This document shows, piece after piece, positions 18,034 through 25,514 of a stretch of DNA of 38,803 nt (position 1 is its first letter; every line of letters begins with the position of its first letter). Under the pieces are notes generated by a model. The model searched no databases and had not been told where the DNA came from. It worked only from the letters and a program-made list of their open reading frames with translations. This DNA comes from Candidatus Omnitrophota bacterium. Its GTDB lineage: Bacteria; Omnitrophota; Koll11; Zapsychrales; Fredricksoniimonadaceae. Location: NCBI GenBank assembly GCA_015233705.1, contig JADFXE010000003.1:4735-43537 (forward strand), written 5' to 3'. A program made the translations under genes and the position numbers.

Positions 18034-19257
18034 CTACATCCCTTTTTGCAAATCAGCCATGAGCAGAATCGACTCCGCAATGTCTTTCATGGGCTTGCAG
18101 GAATCCATGCTCTTTTTGTGGATCATCCGGTAAGCCGCATCCTCAGACAGATTCTGCATCTTCATAAGAACTCCCTTGGCACGCTCTACGAGTTTGCGCG
18201 TCTCCAGCGCCTCCTTGGCCTTCAGCGCCTCCTGCATCCACTGCGTATTCTCAACCGCGACCGCCGCCTGGTTGGCGACCATCTGCAGAACGCCGATCTC
18301 CCCCGTCGAGAAATCATGCGGCTCTTTCGTGTAGACATTGATCACGCCAATCACCTTATCCTTAACGATCATCGGGACCGCCAGCATGGAGCTCAAACCT
18401 TCCTTGACCGCCAGCTCACGGTAGAAATACCTTTTTTCCTTGCGGACATCCTCAACGACCAGCGGCCGGCGGCTTCTTACCACCTCACCCATCAGGCTGG
18501 AATCCACCTTCAGGTTCGGCTTTCTCTTATATTCCTCGGACAAACTCTGCGTGGCCTTAATGGACAGCTCGTGCCCCTTGGGATCCAGTAGCATGATTGA
18601 ACAAATTTTGGAATCCAGCATCTCAGCCGTGACCACCACGATGAGGCTCAAAATCTCATCCAGATATTTTTGGGACGTGATGGATTCGCTGACCTTAACC
18701 AAGCTATCTAGCTGCAGCGCCTTGCCTTTGGTCTCGGTAAAAAGCCGCGCGTGATCGATCACGCCGCCGACCTGGCGGGCGATCATGCTCAGAAGATCAA
18801 TCAATCCCTGCGGATGGGCAAAAGGCTTCTTGTGCTGAACATTAATAACGCCGATCGCCTTTCCCTTATAAATGACCGGCACAGCCAGGAACGATTCATA
18901 TCTGTCCTCAGGCAACACATCAAAGGCCTTAAAACGCGGATCCGCGTAGGCATTCTCCGCAATCGCCAGTGGCTTCACGTTCTTGGCCACCCAACCGGTC
19001 AAACCTTCGCCGACCTTGAGCCACACACGTCCCAATTCTTTCTTGTGACCCGTCTTTGAGGCACGTAGGATCAGGTTCTTATTCTGACTGTCAAAAAGAT
19101 AAATGAAAACCGAATCTGCGCGCGAAATCTCGACAACCGCCTTGACCACCTCGGTCAGAACTCCGTCGATGTCCATCTCTGCGGTCGTGAAATCCACGAT
19201 CTTGCGCAGGACCTTCAATTCATCAGCAGGAGAAAGGCGTGTCTTTTCTTTGGGCAT
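18034..19257 (-). CDS. GAF-GAF-ANTAR transcription antiterminator
   Basis: A 407-residue cytoplasmic regulator. Residues about 22-165 and 195-340 are two GAF sensor domains (repeated patterns such as S-F-L-A-V-P-V-I-Y-K-G-K-A-I-G-V-I-N-V and S-M-L-A-V-P-M-I-V-K-D-K-V-I-G-V-I-N-V). Residues about 352-402 are an ANTAR RNA-binding domain: R-K-L-V-E-R-A-K-G-V-L-M, then D-A-A-Y-R-M-I-H-K-K-S-M and M-K-D-I-A-E-S-I-L. A helical linker joins GAF2 to ANTAR. No receiver domain is present, so control is likely by a ligand bound to GAF. The gene has AAGGA before its ATG and follows the ETF-QO gene by 19 bases. The next gene downstream, glnN, has a leader with the matching ANTAR target layout. Confidence 0.9.
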   Translation of the reverse strand: MPKEKTRLSPADELKVLRKIVDFTTAEMDIDGVLTEVVKAVVEISRADSVFIYLFDSQNKNLILRASKTGHKKELGRVWLKVGEGLTGWVAKNVKPLAIAENAYADPRFKAFDVLPEDRYESFLAVPVIYKGKAIGVINVQHKKPFAHPQGLIDLLSMIARQVGGVIDHARLFTETKGKALQLDSLVKVSESITSQKYLDEILSLIVVVTAEMLDSKICSIMLLDPKGHELSIKATQSLSEEYKRKPNLKVDSSLMGEVVRSRRPLVVEDVRKEKRYFYRELAVKEGLSSMLAVPMIVKDKVIGVINVYTKEPHDFSTGEIGVLQMVANQAAVAVENTQWMQEALKAKEALETRKLVERAKGVLMKMQNLSEDAAYRMIHKKSMDSCKPMKDIAESILLMADLQKGM

Positions 19258-19276
19258 GGAACCATCCTTTGTGAAA

Positions 19277-20833
19277 TTACATCATAGTATATTTCGGGCC
19301 TTCGCCGCCTTCCGGCGGATTCCAGGTAATGTTCTGCAGCGGGCACTTGACCGAACAGGTCCCGCAATGAACGCAATTGGTCGCGCTAACATGAAGCCCG
19401 TCGGTCTTGCGGCTATAAACCTCCATCGGACAGAACTCCGTACACGGACTGCCAAAATCCCTGCCGCAACGTTCACAGGCCTTGGGATCAGCAATGACCA
19501 AATGCGACGGTTCATCCTCCCGGTGCATGGTCCCAGACAATGACGCTGCCATGGCGCGATTGACGGTGGGCGTAAATTTTCTGTCCAAGCGAACGCCTTT
19601 CTTGGTCCATGCGTGATCAGGCGCCATTCCGATCCGGAAGGGAATGAACGCCTGCACCTGCGACAGCGGCATACCGGCAAAAAGTCCCCATTGAAATCCG
19701 GCCCGAAAATTCTTCGCGTGGCGCATGTCGCGCAAAACGCCGCGCGTCTCCAGATTCGCCTGATAAGCACTCAAATCACCACCGATGATCGCATCCGCCG
19801 CCGCCATGCCAGAGAGGATCGCGTAATGGATCCCCTTGATCTTCTCCATGTTGAGAAATCCCGCCGCGTCCCCAACAAGAAGCGCGCCCTCGGTCCACAG
19901 TTTCGGCAGGGAAAAGAATCCTCCCTCAGGGATCGTCTTGGCGCCGGCTGCAATGACCTCGGAACCTTTCAGAAGGTCTGCCACAAAAGGATGCGTTTTT
20001 AAAAGTTCAAATTCATTGTGAGGATTAAGGTCCGTGTATTTCCAATCCAGCCCCAGCACCAGCCCCGCAGTGACCTGATCCGGCCCCATGCTGTAGAAGA
20101 ATCCGCCGCCGAACACATCCGGCCGATTCGGAAATCCCAGCGTGTGGATCGACCGGCAGGGACCAAAGTTATTCTGTTTTGGCAGCCGCAGGATCTGCTT
20201 GATCCCAATCGAATACGCCTGCGGATTCTGCTGCCCGCCAAGCCTGGCGGCATACTCACGAGAAAGCCCTCCTCGCGAGCCGTCAGCCAGAACCGTAACC
20301 TTGGCCAGCACCTCCTCACCTTTCGCAAAATTCTCCTTTGGTTTGCCATCCTTGCCAAGCCCGACATCGACAAGCGTCACGCCGCGCACGGCCGATCCAT
20401 CCCAGATCAACGAAGATGCCGACAAGCCGGTATAAATCTCAACACCTTCTTTTTCCGCAACGCCAGCCAGCCAGGCGGTCAGGCGTGACAACGAAACAAT
20501 CTGATCACCCTTGTGATGCATGCCGCGCGGGACCAAAGCGCTCGGGACACGCAAAGCGGCTCGCGAGGTCAGAAAATACATCTCGTCCCGCTTAACCGGT
20601 GACATCTGCGACAGAAATGAATCCGGTCGCTCGCGCCAACCTGGCAGGAGCTCATCAAGACAGGCAGGCTCAAAGACCGCACCGGAAAGACAATGGTTCC
20701 CGGGCGATGCCGCCTTGTCGATCACAAGAACCGCGGCGTCCTTGCCCGCGCGCTTGAAACCCTGTTTCAGCCGGATCGCTGCGGCCAAGCCCGCCGGCCC
20801 AGCGCCAATAACCAAGACATCAGTTGATATCAT
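19277..20833 (-). CDS. Electron transfer flavoprotein-ubiquinone oxidoreductase
   Basis: A 518-residue membrane-associated flavoprotein that passes electrons from reduced ETF to quinone. It has an N-terminal FAD motif V-I-G-A-G-P-A-G-L-A-A-A-I, the second FAD motif L-V-G-D-A-A-G-F-L-N-M-E-K-I-K-G-I-H, and the ETF-QO tail N-I-T-W-N-P-P-E-G-G-E-G-P-K-Y. The C terminus carries eight cysteines: C453, C456, C464 and C468, then C487, C490, C493 and C497 in a CxxCxxCxxxCP arrangement. The mitochondrial enzyme uses four ligands for one 4Fe-4S cluster, so this form may hold two clusters, like ferredoxin FixX. No ETF subunit genes are in the window. AGAGGA precedes the ATG. It probably shares a transcript with the lipoprotein gene before it and the ANTAR gene after it. 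Confidence 0.9.
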   Translation of the reverse strand: MISTDVLVIGAGPAGLAAAIRLKQGFKRAGKDAAVLVIDKAASPGNHCLSGAVFEPACLDELLPGWRERPDSFLSQMSPVKRDEMYFLTSRAALRVPSALVPRGMHHKGDQIVSLSRLTAWLAGVAEKEGVEIYTGLSASSLIWDGSAVRGVTLVDVGLGKDGKPKENFAKGEEVLAKVTVLADGSRGGLSREYAARLGGQQNPQAYSIGIKQILRLPKQNNFGPCRSIHTLGFPNRPDVFGGGFFYSMGPDQVTAGLVLGLDWKYTDLNPHNEFELLKTHPFVADLLKGSEVIAAGAKTIPEGGFFSLPKLWTEGALLVGDAAGFLNMEKIKGIHYAILSGMAAADAIIGGDLSAYQANLETRGVLRDMRHAKNFRAGFQWGLFAGMPLSQVQAFIPFRIGMAPDHAWTKKGVRLDRKFTPTVNRAMAASLSGTMHREDEPSHLVIADPKACERCGRDFGSPCTEFCPMEVYSRKTDGLHVSATNCVHCGTCSVKCPLQNITWNPPEGGEGPKYTMM

Positions 20834-20857
20834 ATTTTCCTCTTGGGAGCGATTGTA

Positions 20858-21403
20858 TCACGGACTGCCCGGCGTTTGAACAGTTACCTGTTCCGCCAGC
20901 ACCTTTAAAGTCTTTAACCCCATAAGCCCATCAGCCTTCAGGCCCTTGGACCGCTGGAACTGGCGTAACGCCTCGCGCGTCTGCGATCCGCCGCGACCAT
21001 CCGCCTTGCCAGGATCGAACCCGGCCTTGATCAGGGCCTTTTGCACGGCCTTGACATTGACCTCAAATTTATGAACCAGCGGCAACTTGAGATACGTCTG
21101 CATCCTCTCCCAGGTCGCCTTGTCCACGAACCGCGTGACCTCCAGGTCTTCATCTGCCTGAAACTTCGCGACCGCCACGCGCGTGGACGAGCCAAACTTT
21201 CCGTCGGGCCGACCAATGGTGTAACCGAACAACCGCAAGGTCCGCTGCAATTCCTCAACCTTCGCATTGTATTCATTGAACGTATATTCCCCCAGGATCT
21301 GCCGCTCCTCGCCGCCAGGCTTATGCAGAAACCCGTAAAGCCGGTCACAGCCAGAGGCCGTCAGCCCAACCAAAAAAAGAAAAAAGAGTATAGGAAACCG
21401 CAT
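20858..21403 (-). CDS. Peptidoglycan-binding domain lipoprotein
   Basis: A 181-residue lipoprotein: signal peptide M-R-F-P-I-L-F-F-L-F-L-V-G-L and lipobox T-A-S-G-C with the lipidated cysteine at residue 19. It has two repeats of the peptidoglycan-binding type 1 fold. Repeat 1 has L-F-G-Y-T-I-G-R-P-D-G-K-F-G and repeat 2 has K-A-G-F-D-P-G-K-A-D-G-R-G-G, each followed by an alpha helix ending in F-Q. It probably anchors the membrane to the cell wall. The ATG at 21403 gives a clean signal peptide; an in-frame GTG lies four codons upstream. A divergent promoter region separates it from the gene at 21525. Why it precedes ETF-QO is not clear. Confidence 0.85.
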   Translation of the reverse strand: MRFPILFFLFLVGLTASGCDRLYGFLHKPGGEERQILGEYTFNEYNAKVEELQRTLRLFGYTIGRPDGKFGSSTRVAVAKFQADEDLEVTRFVDKATWERMQTYLKLPLVHKFEVNVKAVQKALIKAGFDPGKADGRGGSQTREALRQFQRSKGLKADGLMGLKTLKVLAEQVTVQTPGSP

Positions 21404-21469
21404 GTGCTGGGACACTGACCCTGCCCTGACTTTCTATTCTTTTCTCAAGCACTACCCAAGAAATGCTTT

Positions 21470-21498
21470 TATAATAGTCACGCCAGACTTTCTGTCAA
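21470..21498. promoter_or_regulatory. Overlapping divergent promoters
   Basis: On the minus strand TTGACA (21498-21493) and TATTAT (21476-21471), spaced 16 bases, would serve the lipoprotein/ETF-QO/ANTAR genes. On the plus strand a perfect TATAAT at 21470-21475, with a weak -35, would serve the gene at 21525. The two -10 boxes share five base pairs, so polymerase could bind only one at a time and the two directions would compete. Confidence 0.55.
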
Positions 21499-21524
21499 CC
21501 CCGCATTTACGCGGTAACACATCT

Positions 21525-23117
21525 ATGACAACACGCGAACGTTTCAACAAATTCCTCTCCTCCGATGCCGCGGTGATCGGGCTTCTGGCGGTCATTGGCA
21601 TCCTCATCTACATCAATTGCCTGCCCAACGAGATGTTCTGGGATGATGATGACTTCATCCTCAATAACCGCTACATCCAGGACTGGGCCTTTTGGCGGGA
21701 AATGGTAACGCAGAATATCATTGCCGGCGCTGGCCTAATCAGCAATTACTGGCGACCGCTCTTGTCGAGCCTGTTTTCCCTGGCCTGGCACATCTGGGGC
21801 GCCTGGACGCCAGGCTGGCATGCGCTCAGCATCAGCTGCCACATTGCCGCCAGCATCCCGCTCTTTTTTCTGATCGAAATGCTTTTCAAAAATCGTCTGC
21901 TCGCGCTTTTGAGTGCCTGCATGTTCCTGGTCCATCCGGCCCAGACCGAGGCTGTGGTTTATGCCAACGCGCTCGGCGACCCGCTGGCCGCCATTTTTGT
22001 CTTCTGGGGGCTGGTCTTCTTCCTACGCTTTCGACTCTCGGGAAAAAGCATGCTGGCCAGCCGCAACTGGTGGCTCGCCCTGCTGTTTTATCCGCTGGCC
22101 CTCTTATCAAAAGAGACCGGGATCCTGTTCGTCGCTTTCGCGATCCTGTGCGACTGGATGATCCTCCCGACGACAAAAATCTTCCGACAAAGGCTCATCA
22201 CAACCGCAAGAGCGGTCTGGCCGTTTGTCCTGATCGCTCTCACCTATCTTCTACTGCGCGCCAAGGTGTTCAATTTCGCCAACTCATTTAATTTCTACCA
22301 CGACGCCAACGCCTTTACCTCCAGCCTGGGAATGCGCCTCGCGGTTTTTTTCCAAAGCCTGGCGACCTATGCCGGCATTCTTTTCATGCCTTGCGACCTG
22401 CGTGTTGAGCGCATGGTCCAGCCGCCCGAGACGTTCCTCACGTCAACCACAGCGCTGGGTGCACTCATCTTTGCCGGACTGATCCTGGCGGCCTGGCACT
22501 GGCGCAAAACAAGGCCGGAAGTCACCTTCGGCATCCTGTGGTTCTTTGTGGCGCTGGCCCCGACCTCGAACATCCTGGTCGTCATCAACGCGATCATCTA
22601 CGAACATTTTCTCTACACCGCCTTGATCGGGATCTGGCTGGCCGTATTCTGCCTGCTGCTCCAGTGGGCCGCAACGCCGCAACGCAAACGGATCATCAGC
22701 GTCGGGATAGTTGCGCTCTTTGTAGCCTTCAGCGTCCGCGTCATCTGGCGCAACACAGACTGGCGGTCCGCCATCGGGTTTTACGAAAAGCTCACCCTGA
22801 CCGCGCCGAAGAGTTACCGCGTGCTCAATAATCTGGGAATGGAATATAACGAGAAGGGACTAAACGCCGAGGCCGAGGCGACCTACGCCAAAGCCATCGC
22901 GCTGGACCCGACGAATGCCGTGGCCTACCACAACCTCGCCCGGGTCTGCTACGAAACAGGAAGGACCGAACAGGCCATCGCGAATTACGAAAAGGCGATC
23001 GCGCTTCAGCCAAACTTTCTGTTTTCCTACCAGCCGCTGGCCAGACTTTACTGGGAAATCGGAGATCAAGAGCGCGCCCGGGCACTGATGAACAGGCTGC
23101 GCGAGCTGGCCAGATAA
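21525..23117 (+). CDS. Membrane protein with C-terminal TPR repeats (TMTC/GT-C-like)
   Basis: A 530-residue protein with about ten membrane spans in the first 410 residues. Its first extracytoplasmic loop begins F-W-D-D-D-D-F-I-L-N-N-R-Y-I, where GT-C type transferases carry catalytic acidic residues. The last 110 residues hold about three TPR units (A-E-A-T-Y-A-K-A-I-A-L-D-P and A-I-A-N-Y-E-K-A-I-A-L-Q-P). This is the layout of TMTC-like proteins, which are O-mannosyltransferases in animals; bacterial members are uncharacterised. An upstream in-frame ATG would add 41 residues, but the ATG at 21525 lies after the promoter -10 and begins just before the first span, so I prefer it. Its end faces the giant gene across a shared terminator. 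Confidence 0.75.
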   Translation: MTTRERFNKFLSSDAAVIGLLAVIGILIYINCLPNEMFWDDDDFILNNRYIQDWAFWREMVTQNIIAGAGLISNYWRPLLSSLFSLAWHIWGAWTPGWHALSISCHIAASIPLFFLIEMLFKNRLLALLSACMFLVHPAQTEAVVYANALGDPLAAIFVFWGLVFFLRFRLSGKSMLASRNWWLALLFYPLALLSKETGILFVAFAILCDWMILPTTKIFRQRLITTARAVWPFVLIALTYLLLRAKVFNFANSFNFYHDANAFTSSLGMRLAVFFQSLATYAGILFMPCDLRVERMVQPPETFLTSTTALGALIFAGLILAAWHWRKTRPEVTFGILWFFVALAPTSNILVVINAIIYEHFLYTALIGIWLAVFCLLLQWAATPQRKRIISVGIVALFVAFSVRVIWRNTDWRSAIGFYEKLTLTAPKSYRVLNNLGMEYNEKGLNAEAEATYAKAIALDPTNAVAYHNLARVCYETGRTEQAIANYEKAIALQPNFLFSYQPLARLYWEIGDQERARALMNRLRELAR

Positions 23118-23166
23118 TAACCCGTCTTGCTGACCCTGTCGCCGACGCCCGCACCTTGAACTTCAT

Positions 23167-23202
23167 AAAAAAAGACCTGCGGATCGATCGCGCAGGTCTT
23201 TT
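23167..23202. terminator. Bidirectional intrinsic terminator
   Basis: A perfect 12-bp inverted repeat (AAAAGACCTGCG 23170-23181 and CGCAGGTCTTTT 23191-23202) around a 9-base loop. Reading plus it ends in a T run for the gene at 21525-23117; reading minus it ends in seven T residues for the giant gene that stops at 23223. It serves both convergent genes. Confidence 0.9.
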
Positions 23203-23222
23203 GATATCTAACAGATGACTCT

Positions 23223-25514
23223 TTACAGCTCCGGAATAATTCCTTTGGCCGGAACGATATTAACAACCAACGGCGAGAATCCGGCAACACCTTCAGCCCT
23301 GATCCGCTGAACCTCAGCCGGATCAACCGTGACCTTGACCCTGTCGCCGGTCCGCTCAACCTTCATATTCATCATGGCGGCATCAAGGTTAATACCACCA
23401 ACCGTATCCAAAACCTGCGGCTGAGCAAAAGGATCCGCTTCTGCAGCATCCGTCGTAGATTCTCCATCTTGAGCCATGTCAAACTGCTGAACTGTCACAC
23501 GCCCGTTCTCATGCACGATAACATGTGCATTCTCTAAAACCAGCTTTCCGGTCTGTTCGCCTCTCGGAAGATCAAGAACCTTGTTCAAATCCACACCCTG
23601 AGGCACTGCCTGACTTAACACCGTCAAAAAGTCAGCAAGACCCTCAAACTTTTTACTTGCAACCAGATCTTCTTTAATCCTATCAAAAGGCTTCTTCAAG
23701 AAATATTCTTTAGGATTGGCCGGATTCCTCTCCAAATACCGATTGGTCACCAACGTAGCAATAATCTCCTCCGCATGCGGATGAGCGGCCATAAGCAACT
23801 CGCGTCTAACAAGCATCTCTCCCTGACCTGCGACCTTCTTCAGGGCAATCAAGAAGTCTTGGACATCCACAAAAGCCTTGCCGTGAACATCAACTACATT
23901 AGGAACGTTTTTTCCCACCCCATTCTTTGTCAATTCATCCTGTATCGCGGCAACCGTCTTTTTAAGAAGAAGTTCGCCGGAAGGCAATCTCACAAGGCTC
24001 TTGCTCTCGATCAACGCCGCAATAATAGCATCCGCCTGCGAACTCGCTGCCTGAAGTGTTTCTTCACTAATAGCCGCCTCGATCAGAACATTGCCGCGCA
24101 GGATAGCATCCCTAAATTGAACAACACACTTTACACTCAACTCTGTCAGGTTGAATAAATCCAACCGGCCAAAGGCATCCAGAAGCCGCTGAAAATCACC
24201 ATAATAAGAATCCATTTCTCCGCGGCTAGGCAGATGCCCTGGTTTTTCATTGACAGGCGTAAAGCTGTCTGGATCCACAGAAAAATGATCCGTGTAGGCA
24301 TACACATAATGATCCCAGCCGTTCTTGACCGGCATAAAAAGCCTGTGCCGCCAATCTATAATAAGCACAGGACAAATAGCCTCCAGAAGCCCTCTGTTCA
24401 AGCGAGCAATATTATCCTCTGTCAACGTTGGATCTCCAGCCTTGGCTCTTGTCAACAATCTATCTGTTTCCTTATCAATGGTATCCGCATAAAGGTTTTC
24501 CGGAACACTTGCATAAAACTTCGGTGTTTGACGAATAATGCCGCCGAGAATCTTCAACAGCTTCTCTTCATCCAGCGCATTAATATTAAAGACAGAAGGA
24601 AGACCTAACACCTCTGCCACGGCAGGATTATTCTTCAAGAAATTCTTAGCCCGCGTAACCTTCAGGTCACCCTCAATATAATCCACCGGACCTTCACTGA
24701 TGTTAACAAAATGAACCAATCGTCCATCCTTGAATTTCAGATCCGCCATAAGCTGTCTGATCTGGTCACCCAACGCCTTTTTCTCTGGCGTGCTGTCATC
24801 AGCCATGGCGAGCAAGACAAAGCGATTCAAATTCAAAATGGTGGACACCAAGGCGCCCTCCAACTGCTTTACCAGCACCACCTGGGCTCCGCCGGTTGTC
24901 TTTCGAATTTTTTCTTTCAAATTCTCAATGATCTCTGGCGTAATGATCTCAAGAAATTTGTCCCTGCCAACAAGCGCTTCCAGTTTCTCCAGGAAAGGTT
25001 TCAGAAGATTGTCGTAAAGAAGCGCTGTGTTGCTGTTAAAAAGCTGCGGACCATCGCCTGGCCTAAAGCCAATACGAACAAACTCTTTCTTATCCTTGGC
25101 CTGGGCAAGTTCCAAGATACTCGGGACCCAAACCACTTTTCCCGCCGCAACCACCTTCTCCAAAACAAAGACCCCGCCCTTAGCATCAGGTCCCTCGCGC
25201 TTGACACCCTGGATCAGGATCGGTATATTTTCGTTCACCATCGCGCCAACGAGCGACGGGTCGCCATCACTGGTCACTCCGTCACCATTACGCAAAACCC
25301 TGATCTTGAGCAACACAGTCCCCCTGGCATCTGTTGGCAACGCATCAGACAGGATCTCAAGGAACGCTTTTGTCGGAAGCTGTCCGTGGCCAATAGGCGC
25401 AGTAAACTCATTGGAAAGCTTTCCTTTATCAGGGCCGTCTGCCAGAACAACAGGCAAAGAGCCGACAACGATCTGCGGTGCAATAACAATGCCCCGTCTT
25501 TCCCGTGATCTCAT
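23223..25514 (-). CDS. Giant secreted protein, C-terminal part (downstream of frameshift)
   Basis: The second half of a gene whose first half is read in another frame at 25429-27525. Taken alone it starts at an ATG at 25514 without signal peptide or ribosome site, so it is not a free-standing gene. Removing one G of the G4 run at 25495-25492 joins the frames into a 1433-residue protein and gives the smooth sequence K-T-G-I-V-I-A-P-Q-I-V-V-G. In joined numbering, residues about 695-850 resemble UDP-sugar pyrophosphorylases (UDPGP family): S-L-P-V-V-L-A-D-G, A-P-I-G-H-G near 707, D-P-S-L-V-G, D-A-K-G-G-V-F-V near 778, L-E-L-A-Q and F-N-S-N-T near 828. The remaining 550 residues are helical, with no domain I recognise. 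It ends before a shared terminator. Confidence 0.7.
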   Translation of the reverse strand: MRSRERRGIVIAPQIVVGSLPVVLADGPDKGKLSNEFTAPIGHGQLPTKAFLEILSDALPTDARGTVLLKIRVLRNGDGVTSDGDPSLVGAMVNENIPILIQGVKREGPDAKGGVFVLEKVVAAGKVVWVPSILELAQAKDKKEFVRIGFRPGDGPQLFNSNTALLYDNLLKPFLEKLEALVGRDKFLEIITPEIIENLKEKIRKTTGGAQVVLVKQLEGALVSTILNLNRFVLLAMADDSTPEKKALGDQIRQLMADLKFKDGRLVHFVNISEGPVDYIEGDLKVTRAKNFLKNNPAVAEVLGLPSVFNINALDEEKLLKILGGIIRQTPKFYASVPENLYADTIDKETDRLLTRAKAGDPTLTEDNIARLNRGLLEAICPVLIIDWRHRLFMPVKNGWDHYVYAYTDHFSVDPDSFTPVNEKPGHLPSRGEMDSYYGDFQRLLDAFGRLDLFNLTELSVKCVVQFRDAILRGNVLIEAAISEETLQAASSQADAIIAALIESKSLVRLPSGELLLKKTVAAIQDELTKNGVGKNVPNVVDVHGKAFVDVQDFLIALKKVAGQGEMLVRRELLMAAHPHAEEIIATLVTNRYLERNPANPKEYFLKKPFDRIKEDLVASKKFEGLADFLTVLSQAVPQGVDLNKVLDLPRGEQTGKLVLENAHVIVHENGRVTVQQFDMAQDGESTTDAAEADPFAQPQVLDTVGGINLDAAMMNMKVERTGDRVKVTVDPAEVQRIRAEGVAGFSPLVVNIVPAKGIIPEL

